A stretch of 64,000 nt of DNA from Mycolicibacterium tusciae JS617 (GTDB taxonomy: Bacteria; Actinomycetota; Actinomycetes; Mycobacteriales; Mycobacteriaceae). The notes under the pieces were generated by a model. It had not been told where the DNA came from. It did no database searches and was given only the letters and a program-made list of their open reading frames with translations. Shown here one piece after another: positions 1-11,439 of this stretch (position 1 is the stretch's first letter; each line of letters begins with the position of its first letter). A program made the translations under genes and the position numbers. The stretch is taken from positions 6,653,837 to 6,717,836 of the forward strand of contig NZ_KI912270.1 of the NCBI RefSeq assembly GCF_000243415.2, read 5' to 3'.

Positions 1-1120
1 CCTTGTACCCGTAGTCGCCACGCTGGGACAGCCGTGCCCGGTAGCGGGCGCCCGTCGTGGTGGTGGTGAAAGTCTCGACCGTGTAGTGACCGTTGTCACG
101 CATGCGCTCACTGGGGCCGGTGCCCGGCTTGGGCGCGATACGGTCGACGAGGCGGCGAGGAATGCGGTGGAAGAAACGGCTCCCCAGCGCCATCGTCGCG
201 GTATTTGCGCCGGTGGCCAACGCCGCCGCTATCGGTGCCACCAAGGAGCGGCCCATGCTCGCCAACTCACCGTACTCAAGCCGCCTGCCGTATGCATAGC
301 CCAGCAATGCATTGCTGCGCCTGACAATTCGTGAGTTCGGGCCCGCCATCACAAACGGCCCAAGCCAATATCCGTCGAGTGCCTCGGCAACGTCGCTGCC
401 ACGGCGCCACCGAATATCGGGCTGCCCGCCGAGTTCGGGCTCCCCTGCTCGGTCGGGCGTCAAGGTGTAGGGATCGTTCATCGCCCGCCTGGCCTCGGCA
501 TCGCGCGAGACAGTGCTGAAGACGTCGATACCCGACGCAATGGTGCCTCCCGAAAGTCCCCCGGACATCGCGCGTACGACCAGGTTGGTGTCGGTCAACT
601 CACCCGCCTGATCCTCCTGAGCCCGCCGATATAGCGCAAACACGGTGAGATCCGAAGGGACCGAATCGAATCCGCAAGAGTGCACGATTCGGGCACCTGT
701 ATCCACGGCCTGCTCGTGGTACAGGTCGATGCTCTCGCGGATGAACAAGGTCTCCCCGGTCAGGTCCGCGTAGTCGGTGCCCGCGGCGGCGCAGGCCGCC
801 ACGAGAGGAAGACCGTATCGTGCATACGGCCCGACAGTGGTGACCACTACCTGCGTCCTGGCTGCCATCGCGTTGAGCGTCGGCGGGTCAGAGGCATCCG
901 CGATGACGATCGGCCAGGACTGAGCCTCGACCCCGAGTGCCTCCCGGACCGTGATCAGCTTCTCCTGCGATCTGCCCGCCAGCGCGATGCGGGCATCACC
1001 GGCGTTTTTCGCCAGGTACGCGGCGGTCAGCTTCCCGACGAAGCCGCTTGCTCCGTACAGGACGATGTCGAACTCACGCTCGGTTGAATGTCGTCGGCCG
1101 GGCGGCTCCGGTGTGCTCAT
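1..1120 (-). CDS. Saccharopine dehydrogenase-like / trans-acting enoyl reductase family protein, C-terminus beyond window
   Basis: The reading frame starts at ATG 1118-1120 and runs off the left edge, so about 373 residues are visible. The N-terminus holds a Rossmann motif GASGFVG at residues 23-29 followed by a typical 'AGRSQEKL' segment, as in the saccharopine dehydrogenase NADP-binding family that includes mycobacterial Rv2449c and the trans-acting enoyl reductase Rv2953. In M. tuberculosis Rv2449c lies beside rpfE, as here, which favours the Rv2449c orthologue. The substrate is not known; an NAD(P)-dependent reduction of a lipid intermediate is an inference from the family. The gene starts 10 bp after the stop of the upstream S9 peptidase, so the two are probably cotranscribed. 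Confidence 0.85.
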   Translation of the reverse strand, partial: MSTPEPPGRRHSTEREFDIVLYGASGFVGKLTAAYLAKNAGDARIALAGRSQEKLITVREALGVEAQSWPIVIADASDPPTLNAMAARTQVVVTTVGPYARYGLPLVAACAAAGTDYADLTGETLFIRESIDLYHEQAVDTGARIVHSCGFDSVPSDLTVFALYRRAQEDQAGELTDTNLVVRAMSGGLSGGTIASGIDVFSTVSRDAEARRAMNDPYTLTPDRAGEPELGGQPDIRWRRGSDVAEALDGYWLGPFVMAGPNSRIVRRSNALLGYAYGRRLEYGELASMGRSLVAPIAAALATGANTATMALGSRFFHRIPRRLVDRIAPKPGTGPSERMRDNGHYTVETFTTTTTGARYRARLSQRGDYGYK

Positions 1121-1130
1121 GGGCGCGACG

Positions 1131-3125
1131 CTACCCGAGCACCTCAGGCAGTTCGATGTCCTCACCGAGGACGTGGCGGCTCAGGAACGCGGTCACCACC
1201 TGGTACCAGACCTTGGCGTGCTGCGGGCTCAGAACCCAGTGGTTTTCCGACGGGAAGAAGAGGAACTGGTGCGGACTGGTGCCGTCGTTGGCGGCGGGCA
1301 ATCGCGATTCGGTGAGCAGTTGGAACCAGAGGCGCAGGGCTTCCCCGATCGGCACGCGATAGTCCTTGTCCCCGTGGATGACCAGCATCGGGGTAGCTAT
1401 CTCACCGACATGATTGTGAGGCGAGTTTGCCGCGGCCATTTCCGGTGTCATCTCCCGCATCCAGTAGTACGACGCATCGGTGGTGACGCCGAACTGGTCG
1501 AGCGCCCACAGGCTCGCGTGGGTGACGATGGCGTCGAACCGGTCCGTGTGTCCGGCAACCCAATTGGCCATGTAGCCGCCGAACGATCCGCCCATCGCCG
1601 CGGTCCGGTCGGCATCCACGCGGGGATGCGCGCACGCGGCGTCGGTGGCAGCCATCAGATCGTCATATGGGGCGCTGCCCCACGCTCCCCACCCCCGCTG
1701 GATGAACTCCTGTCCATAGCCGGTCGACAGACCGGGATCAGGAAGCAACAAAGCATATCCTCGTGCGGCCAGCAGCCACGGATTCCATCGCCACGACCAG
1801 ACGTTCCAGCTGCCGAGTGGACCGCCGTGAATCCACAGCAGAAGCGGTGCAGGGGTGTCGCCGTCCGGCAACACGAGCCACGAGCGCACCCTGGTGCCGT
1901 CGGTGGCCGTTGCCTCGACCTCGGTGAGCGCGCCGGGCAGGAGTGGCGGATCCACGCAGGGCAACTCGGTGACTGCGCCATCAGGATCGATGCGCACCGG
2001 ATGCGGTGGCGCGGCGTAGGAACTGCGCAGCGCGTACAGCACACCACCGGGCGCGGCGCCGACATTGGTGTAGGCGTAATCGTCATCCGTCAGTTGCGTG
2101 ACGGAGCCGCCATCCGGATCGATCGAGAAGATCGGGCCTCGACCGTCCTGGTCAGCGGTGACGATCAGCGCCGAACCGTCACGCGACCACGTCACCGACG
2201 TCGGCCAGCGATCCCAGTCCAGTGCCACGTCGACCGGCGAATGCCCGAAGCGCAAGCAGCACAATGTGATTCGTGGCGCCACCTCAGGTGTCGAGTACGA
2301 CTCGCGAGCATAGGCCACCGCTGAGCCGTCCGGTGCGATCGCCGGGCTCCACAGGTCGGCGCCGGGATCGTCGGCGATCACGGTCCATTCGCCGCTTTCG
2401 GTGTCGATGCGCACGAGCACGACATGCTTGGATGCGCCTGCGGCCGGCTGCTGCCAGCTGGTGACCACGAAGCGGCCGTCGGGACTGACGTCGAAGTCCG
2501 CGTCCCACAACGCACTTCCCGGTGACTCAGTGAGGTTGCGCGGTGCACCGCCGTCGAGACCCGTGCTGAAGAGATGCGGCTCGCCGGGTCCGAGATCCTT
2601 GTCCCAGTGCCGGACCGGGTACCCGGTGTGCAGTATCGCGGTGACCTTGTTGTCCTTACGCAGATCCCGTAGGCGGCGATCGTCGTCGATGCTGCGAGCC
2701 GACGGCATCATCGGCCCACCCACCACGACGACGTCGGCGTCGCATGCGGTGCCCACCTTCTCGACTCCGCCCGGCAGTGCGAGCGCCGCGAAAGCCTCGC
2801 CGCCTGCCGCGGGCAATCGCCACAGCGCCGCGGGCGCCTTGTCGTCGTCTCCGTCCGGCCGGCTCGCGACGAACAGCACGTCCCCGCCCGCGGTGAACAC
2901 CGGCGACGACTCGCCCTTGGCGCCTCGGGTCAACCGCCGCGCCGGTTGCGCGCCTGCGGGGTCCACCTCCCACACAGCGGTGACGAACTCGGTGCGCTTG
3001 TCATTCAGTTCCGCGACGGTGGTCACCACGCGGGTTCCGTCCGGCGACACCGCAAGCCCGGAAACACGTGCAAGCGCGAGATAGGCATCGAGGTCGCCAA
3101 ACGGCGTCGGCTCGGTCATGTCCAT
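1131..3125 (-). CDS. Prolyl oligopeptidase-family (S9) serine peptidase
   Basis: This 664-residue protein has the S9 layout: an N-terminal beta-propeller-like half with repeated blade motifs such as SPDG, and a C-terminal alpha/beta-hydrolase. The catalytic triad is visible as Ser514 in GGSFGGYMANW, Asp588 in GDKDYRVP and His629 in ENHWV. Such enzymes cleave short peptides or remove acyl-aminoacyl groups; no signal peptide is seen, so it is probably cytosolic. A second ATG two codons downstream (3119) is an alternative start. It precedes the saccharopine dehydrogenase-like gene by 10 bp and is divergent from the HxlR operon, with a long palindrome between the two. Confidence 0.92.
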   Translation of the reverse strand: MDMTEPTPFGDLDAYLALARVSGLAVSPDGTRVVTTVAELNDKRTEFVTAVWEVDPAGAQPARRLTRGAKGESSPVFTAGGDVLFVASRPDGDDDKAPAALWRLPAAGGEAFAALALPGGVEKVGTACDADVVVVGGPMMPSARSIDDDRRLRDLRKDNKVTAILHTGYPVRHWDKDLGPGEPHLFSTGLDGGAPRNLTESPGSALWDADFDVSPDGRFVVTSWQQPAAGASKHVVLVRIDTESGEWTVIADDPGADLWSPAIAPDGSAVAYARESYSTPEVAPRITLCCLRFGHSPVDVALDWDRWPTSVTWSRDGSALIVTADQDGRGPIFSIDPDGGSVTQLTDDDYAYTNVGAAPGGVLYALRSSYAAPPHPVRIDPDGAVTELPCVDPPLLPGALTEVEATATDGTRVRSWLVLPDGDTPAPLLLWIHGGPLGSWNVWSWRWNPWLLAARGYALLLPDPGLSTGYGQEFIQRGWGAWGSAPYDDLMAATDAACAHPRVDADRTAAMGGSFGGYMANWVAGHTDRFDAIVTHASLWALDQFGVTTDASYYWMREMTPEMAAANSPHNHVGEIATPMLVIHGDKDYRVPIGEALRLWFQLLTESRLPAANDGTSPHQFLFFPSENHWVLSPQHAKVWYQVVTAFLSRHVLGEDIELPEVLG

Positions 3126-3160
3126 GTTGGTAGCACACGCCAGGCCAGACCAACCGCCGC

Positions 3161-3216
3161 CGAGACTGCGGTGAGATCGCGAATCCGCGGAAATTTGCGA
3201 TCTGTCTGCAGTCTCG
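3161..3216. repeat. Imperfect 20-bp palindrome in divergent intergenic space
   Basis: The arms 3161-3180 and 3197-3216 pair at 17 of 20 positions around a 16-base loop. The right arm ends in GCAGTCTCG and is followed by CGCG. A related palindrome occurs at 59292-59337, where the right arm also reads CAGTCTCGCGCG, which suggests a dispersed palindromic element rather than a gene-specific operator. It lies between two divergent genes, so a terminator role is unlikely here. Confidence 0.6.
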
Positions 3217-3276
3217 CGCGATGAGGCGCCCGAGCATGGGTTTGATTTCCAAACTTACTTCTGCCAGGCTAGCCGC

Positions 3277-3675
3277 ATGACCTCAGCGCCATCCGTGGCC
3301 TTGGCCGAGCTTCCGGGTCGGCCGTGCCCGATCGCGGCGGCGCTGGAACTCGTCGGCGAGCGCTGGGCGCTACTCGTCGTTCGCGAGATCGCGCTCGGAG
3401 CCACCCACTTCACCGACATCGTGCGGGGCACTGGCGCACCCCGCGACCGCATCGCGGCCAGGTTGAAGGCCCTGCAGAGCGCCGGCGCCGTCGCCCGGTC
3501 GCAATACCAAAGTGCTCCTCCGCGTTACGAGTACCGGCTGACCGAATCCGGCGAGGCACTGATACCCGTCCTGGATGCCTTGCTCGACTGGGGCAAGGTG
3601 CACGCCGTAGCCCTCGACGACCCCGATCGCCGACGCCACTACCCGTCGATGACCAAATCGAAGGACAAGCGATGA
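3277..3675 (+). CDS. HxlR-family winged-helix transcriptional regulator
   Basis: The 132-residue protein has the HxlR signature: CPIAAALELVGERWALLVVR near residues 15-34, then the ARLKALQSAG recognition region and the RYEYRLTESG wing. HxlR proteins bind DNA as dimers and often sense quinones, aldehydes or other reactive compounds, commonly acting on neighbouring redox genes. Its stop overlaps the start of the thioesterase gene (ATGA), and a flavin monooxygenase follows, so local control of these genes is likely. No effector can be deduced from the sequence. Confidence 0.92.
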   Translation: MTSAPSVALAELPGRPCPIAAALELVGERWALLVVREIALGATHFTDIVRGTGAPRDRIAARLKALQSAGAVARSQYQSAPPRYEYRLTESGEALIPVLDALLDWGKVHAVALDDPDRRRHYPSMTKSKDKR

Positions 3676-4196
3676 CCGCAGAACTGACCGATACCCGGGC
3701 CGACTGGGGGCCGCAGCGCTCGAAGACCATCACGTGGCACGAGCCGGGCCCGAGCACCGCCAAGGGGCTGACGATGGCGGGCCTCGATTACCTGCAGGCG
3801 ATGGCCGACGGCCGTTTACCCCCGCCGCCGATCGGTGGGCTGATGGACTTCGGGATCGTCGAGGTCGAAAACGGTCGGGTCGTATTCACTTGCCGGCCAG
3901 ACGAATCCGCCTACAACCCGATCGGTGCGATTCACGGCGGGCTGATCTGCACGCTGCTGGACTCGGTGACTGGCTGCGCCGTCCACAGCACCCTGCCTGC
4001 GGGCAAGGGCTACACCACGATCGAGATCAAGGTGAACTACCTCAAGGCGGTCCGGCTGACCAGCGGCCTGCTGAGCGCCACCGGCACGGTGGTGAAGTCC
4101 GGATCGCGCGTGGGATTCTCCGAAGGCGTCGTGACCGACGAGTCGGGCGCGATTGTCGCCACGGCCTCCAGCACACTTCTCGTCTTCGACCTGTAG
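3672..4196 (+). CDS. PaaI-like hotdog-fold thioesterase
   Basis: This 174-residue protein matches the PaaI/DUF4442-type hotdog thioesterases. The core helix region reads NPIGAIHGGLICTLLDSVTG, with the HGG turn and the acidic residue typical of the catalytic loop, followed by the strand TTIEIKVNYLKAV. The start at 3672 overlaps the hxlR stop by 4 bp, which argues for translational coupling; the open frame extends further upstream but only as overlap with hxlR. It probably hydrolyses an acyl- or aryl-CoA ester made or used by the neighbouring monooxygenase pathway; the substrate is unknown. Confidence 0.88.
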   Translation: MTAELTDTRADWGPQRSKTITWHEPGPSTAKGLTMAGLDYLQAMADGRLPPPPIGGLMDFGIVEVENGRVVFTCRPDESAYNPIGAIHGGLICTLLDSVTGCAVHSTLPAGKGYTTIEIKVNYLKAVRLTSGLLSATGTVVKSGSRVGFSEGVVTDESGAIVATASSTLLVFDL

Positions 4197-4218
4197 CGCC
4201 ACGCGCTACGTTCGACGG

Positions 4219-5385
4219 ATGCCGAAGCGGATCTTGGTGATCGGCGCGGGCATCGCCGGGCTGGCGACCGCCAACGCGCTACAGCAGCACGGGCACGACG
4301 TCACCGTCCTCGAGGAGCGCACAGACACCTCATCCGGGGCCGGCATCAGCATCTGGCCCAACGCACTGGCCGCACTCGACGAAATCGGCTTGGGCGACGC
4401 CGTCCGCGCCGCCGGAGGCCGGATCACCGCGGGGGCGATGCGCTGGCGCGACGGGACTTGGCTGCGTCACCCGTCGCCGCAGCGACTGGTCAAGGCGTTG
4501 GGCGAACCGTTGGTGGTCATTCACCGGAATGTGCTGACGTCGGTGCTGGCGGGTGCACTTGCCGAGGGAACCCTGCATTACGGCGTGTCGGCCCGCTCAC
4601 TGGTGGCGACGGCCGACGGCGTGCAGGTCGGCTTGTCGGACGCGACGACGACCCAGGCCGACGCGGTCGTCGGCGCGGACGGCACGCATTCGATGGTGGC
4701 GCGTCACCTCAACGGCCCGCTGGGCAACCGCTACGTCGGATACACGGCTTGGCGCGGGGTGGCTGACTGCAGCATCGACCCCGACTTCGCCGGCGAAGTC
4801 CTGGGCCCGTCCGTCGAATTCGGTCACGTGCCCCTTGGCGGGGACCACACCTACTGGTTCGCCACCGAACGCGCACCCGAAGGACGCAGCGCACCACAGG
4901 GTGAGCTGAGCTATCTCAAGGCGAAATTCGCCTCGTGGGCCGAGCCCATTCCCACGGTGCTGACCGCGACGGACCCCGCCCGCGTGTTGCACAACGACCT
5001 CTACGACCGCGATCGCGCGCGGCAGTGGTCCCGCGGTCCCATCGTCGCGGTGGGCGACGCGGCACACCCGATGCGGCCGCATCTGGGGCAGGGCGGCTGT
5101 CAGGGGATCGAGGACGCGGCCATCCTGGCGTCCTTCGTCGACAGGACCAACGACCTGGCTACGGCCTTCGGCCGGTTTGGGGCGTTTCGCGGCCCGCGGG
5201 TGCGATCGCTGGTGCGTGAGTCGAAGACGATCGGCCAGATCGTGAACCTTCCGACGCTCCTCAGCGCCGCGGCGACCCGCGCAACCGTGCTGGGACCCGA
5301 AGCGCTGGTCACCCGGCATTTGGCGACGATCGCGGCCCGGTCGGCATTCGCGCTCCCTACCGACCGCGACGTCCAGCCGGTGTGA
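4219..5385 (+). CDS. FAD-dependent monooxygenase (PHBH/UbiH group)
   Basis: The 388-residue protein starts at ATG 4219, where the FAD-binding beta-alpha-beta motif begins almost at once (ILVIGAGIAGLATANALQQ, residues 4-22). The DG motif region (VVGADGTHSMVA) and the GD motif (VAVGDAAHPMRPHLGQGG) of class A flavoprotein hydroxylases are present. Such enzymes use NAD(P)H and O2 to hydroxylate aromatic or related compounds. It follows the thioesterase by 22 bp as the third gene of the HxlR operon. The extended frame back to 4153 overlaps the thioesterase and is unlikely to be translated. Confidence 0.9.
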   Translation: MPKRILVIGAGIAGLATANALQQHGHDVTVLEERTDTSSGAGISIWPNALAALDEIGLGDAVRAAGGRITAGAMRWRDGTWLRHPSPQRLVKALGEPLVVIHRNVLTSVLAGALAEGTLHYGVSARSLVATADGVQVGLSDATTTQADAVVGADGTHSMVARHLNGPLGNRYVGYTAWRGVADCSIDPDFAGEVLGPSVEFGHVPLGGDHTYWFATERAPEGRSAPQGELSYLKAKFASWAEPIPTVLTATDPARVLHNDLYDRDRARQWSRGPIVAVGDAAHPMRPHLGQGGCQGIEDAAILASFVDRTNDLATAFGRFGAFRGPRVRSLVRESKTIGQIVNLPTLLSAAATRATVLGPEALVTRHLATIAARSAFALPTDRDVQPV

Positions 5386-5400
5386 GGATCCGCCTCGAGT

Positions 5401-5982
<582 letters not shown>

Positions 5983-6043
5983 TCACGTGTTACGGAAGCG
6001 TCAAAAGTTTTAGTCGTTACTTAACTGACGTAAGAGGCCTCTG

Positions 6044-6088
6044 AGAAAGAAGAGGCGGCGTCCAGGCATTTCACCTAGACACCGCCTC
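6044..6088 (-). terminator. Rho-independent-type terminator after rpfE-like gene
   Basis: On the minus strand an 11-bp stem, GAGGCGGTGTC pairing with GACGCCGCCTC (one mismatch), is followed by TTCTTTCTC. It starts 27 bp beyond the stop of the rpf gene at 6116 and separates it from the next rpf gene, so the two are probably separate transcription units. Confidence 0.65.
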
Positions 6089-6115
6089 AACGCGTTGCTT
6101 GTCAGTTGCTTGTAA

Positions 6116-7483
<1,368 letters not shown>

Positions 7484-8080
7484 CTACGCGATTCGCCTAG
7501 ACGCTGCATCCCTCAGCTCGGCCACGGTGTTGACGTTCGTCAGCGAGGCCTGCTCGGGCATGACAACCCGCTGGGTGTCTACGGTTTCGACCAGGGCGCG
7601 CATGCTGCGCTCCCCCGCCTCGACGAGCTCGGCAACACGTTCGTGCAGGCCAGTGCGGTAGATCCCGGCTAGGTAATGGGACCGGCCGTCCCAAGGCAGC
7701 ACCACGTCGGCTCCGAGACGGACGGCGGGACCTGCGAGTTCGTCGATCAGGTCGGCCGAGAGCAGAGGCATGTCGACGGCGCAGACGAAGGCCAGTTCGA
7801 GACCGGCCTGCGCGGCCGCCCGCAGCCCGCGGCCGGTTGCCAGGAGCGGACCTACTCCGCGGATATCGTCGCGCAGGATCTCGGCCTGCAGGTTCGGCAG
7901 CGCCTGACCCGGTGCGGCAACGACGAAGACCGGTTGACACCGCGGGCTCACCGCGGACACCGTTCGCTCGACGAGGGTCTCGCCGTCGTAGACGGCGGTG
8001 GCCTTGTCGCGGCCCATCCTGCGGGATGCCCCGCCTGCCAGAATGACCGCTGCAAGCGGCACGGGGGACGTCACGCCCAC
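7484..8080 (-). CDS. mobA: Molybdenum cofactor guanylyltransferase
   Basis: The 198-residue protein carries the nucleotidyltransferase signature [14 protein letters not shown] at residues 14-27 and the metal-binding CAVDMPLL. MobA transfers GMP from GTP to molybdopterin-Mo to give the guanine dinucleotide cofactor used by many oxidoreductases. It starts at GTG 8080, only 4 bp after the korB stop, and so ends the korA-korB-mobA operon. The same order is found in M. tuberculosis (Rv2455c-Rv2453c). Confidence 0.92.
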   Translation of the reverse strand: MGVTSPVPLAAVILAGGASRRMGRDKATAVYDGETLVERTVSAVSPRCQPVFVVAAPGQALPNLQAEILRDDIRGVGPLLATGRGLRAAAQAGLELAFVCAVDMPLLSADLIDELAGPAVRLGADVVLPWDGRSHYLAGIYRTGLHERVAELVEAGERSMRALVETVDTQRVVMPEQASLTNVNTVAELRDAASRRIA

Positions 8081-8084
8081 GAGA

Positions 8085-9155
8085 TTAGTCGACGGTCCAG
8101 GTGTCCTTGCCGCGGAGCAGCGACTGCAACGCGGCCGTGTCGTGCGGCTTGGCGTCTCGCGCCGCCGCGATCTGCTGCCGGGCGGCGTCGTCGTAGGTCG
8201 GCTTGCTGACCTGCCGGAAGATGCCCATCACCATGTGATCGAGGTTCTGCTCGGACAGGCGCGACAGCGCGAACGCGTATGCCGGGTCCTCCAGCTGCGC
8301 ATCGTGGATGACGATCTCGTCGGCCGACACATCGGCCGTCTTGGCGACCTCAAGACCGAATCCCGACTTGACCACGCAGTATTCGCCGTCGGCGCCGAAG
8401 ATGATCGGTTCGCCGTGGCGCAGGTTGATCAGGCGCTCCTCGGCGCCTTCCTTGCGCAGCGCATCGAACGATCCGTCGTTGAAGATCGGGCAGTCCTGCA
8501 TGATCTCGACGAGCGCCGCACCGCGATGTGCAGCAGCGCCACGAAGCACCTCGCTCAGGCCCTTGCGATCGGAGTCCAGCGCACGACCGACGAACGTGGC
8601 CTCGGCGCCCAGGGCCAGCGACACCGGGTTGAACGGGTAGTCCAGCGAGCCCATCGGGGTGGACTTGGTGACCTTGCCGGTCTCCGACGTCGGCGAGTAC
8701 TGCCCCTTGGTGAGGCCGTAGATCCGGTTGTTGAACAGCAGGATCGTCAGATTGATGTTGCGTCGCAGCGCGTGAATCAGGTGGTTACCGCCGATCGACA
8801 GCGCGTCGCCGTCGCCGGTGACGACCCAGACCGACAGATCTTCGCGGGCCAGCGCCAGGCCGGTCGCGATCGTCGGCGCCCTGCCGTGGATCGAGTGGAA
8901 ACCATAGGTCTGCAGGTAGTACGGAAAACGGCTCGAGCAGCCGATACCGCTGACGAACGCGATGTTCTCGCGGCGCAGACCGAGTTCGGGCAGGAAGTTG
9001 CGGATCGTGTTGAGGATGACGTAGTCACCACAGCCTGGGCACCAGCGGACTTCCTGGTCGCTGGTGAAGTCCTTCGACTTCTGCGGCTCGTCTGTCGTTG
9101 GAACCAAACCGGTCCCAGTCGTCAGCGGAAGGTCTGCACCAATCAGGTCGGTCAT
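8085..9155 (-). CDS. korB: 2-oxoglutarate:ferredoxin oxidoreductase, beta subunit
   Basis: This 356-residue subunit binds thiamine diphosphate and an iron-sulfur cluster. It shows CPGCGDY near residue 39, [11 protein letters not shown], and the TPP motif [12 protein letters not shown] followed by [16 protein letters not shown]. With KorA it catalyses CoA-dependent oxidation of 2-oxoglutarate to succinyl-CoA, reducing ferredoxin; in mycobacteria it offers an alternative TCA-cycle step. Its start overlaps the korA stop by 4 bp. Confidence 0.95.
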   Translation of the reverse strand: MTDLIGADLPLTTGTGLVPTTDEPQKSKDFTSDQEVRWCPGCGDYVILNTIRNFLPELGLRRENIAFVSGIGCSSRFPYYLQTYGFHSIHGRAPTIATGLALAREDLSVWVVTGDGDALSIGGNHLIHALRRNINLTILLFNNRIYGLTKGQYSPTSETGKVTKSTPMGSLDYPFNPVSLALGAEATFVGRALDSDRKGLSEVLRGAAAHRGAALVEIMQDCPIFNDGSFDALRKEGAEERLINLRHGEPIIFGADGEYCVVKSGFGLEVAKTADVSADEIVIHDAQLEDPAYAFALSRLSEQNLDHMVMGIFRQVSKPTYDDAARQQIAAARDAKPHDTAALQSLLRGKDTWTVD

Positions 9156-11125
9156 GCGATTGCTCCCACGCCAGTCTCCACGGTGGCTGCCGCCAGTCGC
9201 GCAAACTTTGCCTTGTCAATTTCCTTGTCGCTCAACGTTCCGTCGAGCGCGGCGTCAATGATGCCCTCGACCTCTTCGGCCAAGAACGCCATGCCTTCTA
9301 CCTTCGTGACCGACTGGACGTCGACCAGGTACTTGCCGCGAAGCAGCAGTGCCAGCTGGCCGAGGTTCATCTCCGGCAGCACCACGTTGGGGTAGCGCCG
9401 CAACACCTCACCCAGGTTGGCCGGGAAGGGGTTGAGGCTGCGCAGGTGCGCCTGGGCCACCTTGATGCCCTTGCGCCGCACGCGACGGCATGCCTCGCCG
9501 ATGGGGCCATAGCTGCTGCCCCAGCCCAGCATCAGCAGTTCGGCGTCACCGGTCGGGTCGTCGACCTCGAGGTCCGGAACTTTGATGCCGTCGACCTTGG
9601 CTTGGCGCAGGCGCACCATCAGGTCGTGGTTCTTCGGCTCGTAAGAGATGTTGCCCGAACCGTTGGCCGCTTCCAGCCCACCGATGCGGTGCTCAAGCCC
9701 CGGGGTGCCCGGAATCGCGAACTGACGCGCAAGGGTCTCTGGGTCGCGGGCGTACGGCTGGAACGGCTCGCCGGATTTCGCGAACGTGTGCTCGATCGGG
9801 GCGTAGCCGCTGACATCCGGAATCGCCCACGGCTCAGAACCATTCGCGATGGCGCCATCGGACAGGATGACCACCGGAGTGTGGTAATTGACGGCGATGC
9901 GCGCGGCCTCGACCGCGACATCGAAGCAGTCCGACGGCGATTTCGGCGCGAGGACCGCGACCGGCGACTCGCCGTTGCGCCCGAACAGCACCTGTAGCAG
10001 GTCGGCCTGTTCGGTCTTGGTCGGCAGGCCCGTCGACGGACCGCCGCGCTGCACGTCGATGATGATCAGCGGAAGCTCGGTCATCACGGCCAGGCCGATG
10101 GCCTCGGACTTCAGCGAGATACCCGGGCCCGACGTGCTGGTGATGCCCAGGGCGCCACCGTAGGACGCGCCGATCGCCGCACCGATGCCTGCGATCTCAT
10201 CTTCGGCCTGGAAGGTCAGCACATTGAAGTTCTTGTGCTTGGACAACTCGTGCAGGATGTCCGACGCCGGAGTGATCGGGTAGGTGCCGAGCACGATTTG
10301 AAGATTGCCGAGGTGACCGGCCGCCACCAGCCCGTAGGCCAGCGCCGTGTTGCCCGAAATCTGGCGGTACTCGCCGCTCTTGAGCTTGGCGGGCGCGACT
10401 TCGTAAACGCTGCCGGCGAACGCCTCGGTCGTCTCGCCGTAATTCCAGCCGGCCTTGAGCGCCAGCACGTTGGCCTCGGCGATATCGGGCTTGCGGGCGA
10501 ACTTCTCGCGGATGAACGCCTCGCTGTGCTCGAGCTCGCGGCCGTACATCCACGACAGCAAGCCAAGGGCGAACATGTTCTTGGCGCGCTGACCGTCCTT
10601 CTTCGACGCGCCGATCTCCTCGACCGCGCCGAGGGTGAGCGTCGTCATCGGGACGGCCTGCACGACGTAATCGGACAGGTCGTCGGTCTCCAGCGGGTTG
10701 CCTTCGTAGCCGACCTTGGCCAGGTTCCGCTTGGTGAACTCGTCGGAGTTGGCGATGATCAGCCCGCCGCGGGGCAGATCGGACACGTTGGCCATCAACG
10801 CAGCGGGGTTCATCGCCACGAGGACGTCCGGGCGGTCACCGGCGGTCAGGATGTCGTAGTCGGCGATCTGAATCTGGAACGACGACACACCGGGCAGGGT
10901 GCCCTGTGGCGCGCGGATCTCGGCGGGGTAATTCGGTTGCGTCGCAAGGTCATTGCCGAACAGTGCGGCCTCGGAAGTGAACCGGTCGCCCGTGAGCTGC
11001 ATACCGTCGCCGGAGTCGCCCGCAAAGCGGATGACGACCTTTTCGAGCTTCTGCCGCACCGGCGCGGAGCCTGCGGAGCCGCCCACCTTGTCGCCCGGGT
11101 TGGCCCCGTTGCCGTTGGCCACCAC
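9152..11125 (-). CDS. korA: 2-oxoglutarate:ferredoxin oxidoreductase, fused gamma-alpha subunit
   Basis: The 657-residue protein joins a gamma domain (VVIRFAGDSGDGMQLTG near residue 30) to an alpha domain (GTYPITPASDILHELSKH and TSTSGPGISLKSEAIGLA), the usual fused KorA of actinobacteria and aerobic archaea. It forms the catalytic complex with KorB. Translation starts at GTG 11125; another GTG directly precedes it. The first 20 residues are Gly/Asn-rich and probably flexible. The gene begins the korA-korB-mobA operon. Confidence 0.95.
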   Translation of the reverse strand: MVANGNGANPGDKVGGSAGSAPVRQKLEKVVIRFAGDSGDGMQLTGDRFTSEAALFGNDLATQPNYPAEIRAPQGTLPGVSSFQIQIADYDILTAGDRPDVLVAMNPAALMANVSDLPRGGLIIANSDEFTKRNLAKVGYEGNPLETDDLSDYVVQAVPMTTLTLGAVEEIGASKKDGQRAKNMFALGLLSWMYGRELEHSEAFIREKFARKPDIAEANVLALKAGWNYGETTEAFAGSVYEVAPAKLKSGEYRQISGNTALAYGLVAAGHLGNLQIVLGTYPITPASDILHELSKHKNFNVLTFQAEDEIAGIGAAIGASYGGALGITSTSGPGISLKSEAIGLAVMTELPLIIIDVQRGGPSTGLPTKTEQADLLQVLFGRNGESPVAVLAPKSPSDCFDVAVEAARIAVNYHTPVVILSDGAIANGSEPWAIPDVSGYAPIEHTFAKSGEPFQPYARDPETLARQFAIPGTPGLEHRIGGLEAANGSGNISYEPKNHDLMVRLRQAKVDGIKVPDLEVDDPTGDAELLMLGWGSSYGPIGEACRRVRRKGIKVAQAHLRSLNPFPANLGEVLRRYPNVVLPEMNLGQLALLLRGKYLVDVQSVTKVEGMAFLAEEVEGIIDAALDGTLSDKEIDKAKFARLAAATVETGVGAIA

Positions 11126-11439
11126 TTCGACCGCCTTCCGTCCTAATCCACGCTATCCCGGCGAATGTCCTCCGAGTCGCAGTCGAGGCGACGCGCCATG
11201 GGTGGGACGTCCACAGAAATTTGATGTCACTGGCAGTACCGATTATTGCACTTCTCTTAGGCAGCCCTTCACGCGACTCGCGGGGTACGCACAGGTGACC
11301 ACTAGTCGAACACACAGCTCAGCGTGTATGCCGACGGCCGCCGCGAGACAAAATTGTGTTTTGCGTCACGTGGCACTGAGTGTCATTAATAAGGAAATTG
11401 CTACCGCTCAGTAGCCCGCCGCTCACACTCGTCCGGCGC
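11126..11439. other. Intergenic region upstream of korA
   Basis: These 314 bases separate korA from the end of the LacI-type gene, both on the minus strand, so the korA promoter must be here. The part from 11340 to 11400 is A+T-rich (ACAAAATTGTGTTTTG, TGTCATTAATAAGG). No convincing -35/-10 pair, hairpin with T-tract or small gene could be assigned. Confidence 0.4.

Noticed and set aside
951..2324. A 457-codon open frame on the plus strand
   Set aside because: It is antisense to the S9 peptidase, which has a full catalytic triad; its translation is Arg/His-rich and matches no family.
7998..9395. A 465-codon plus-strand frame
   Set aside because: It lies opposite mobA, korB and the start of korA, all of which have clear motifs.
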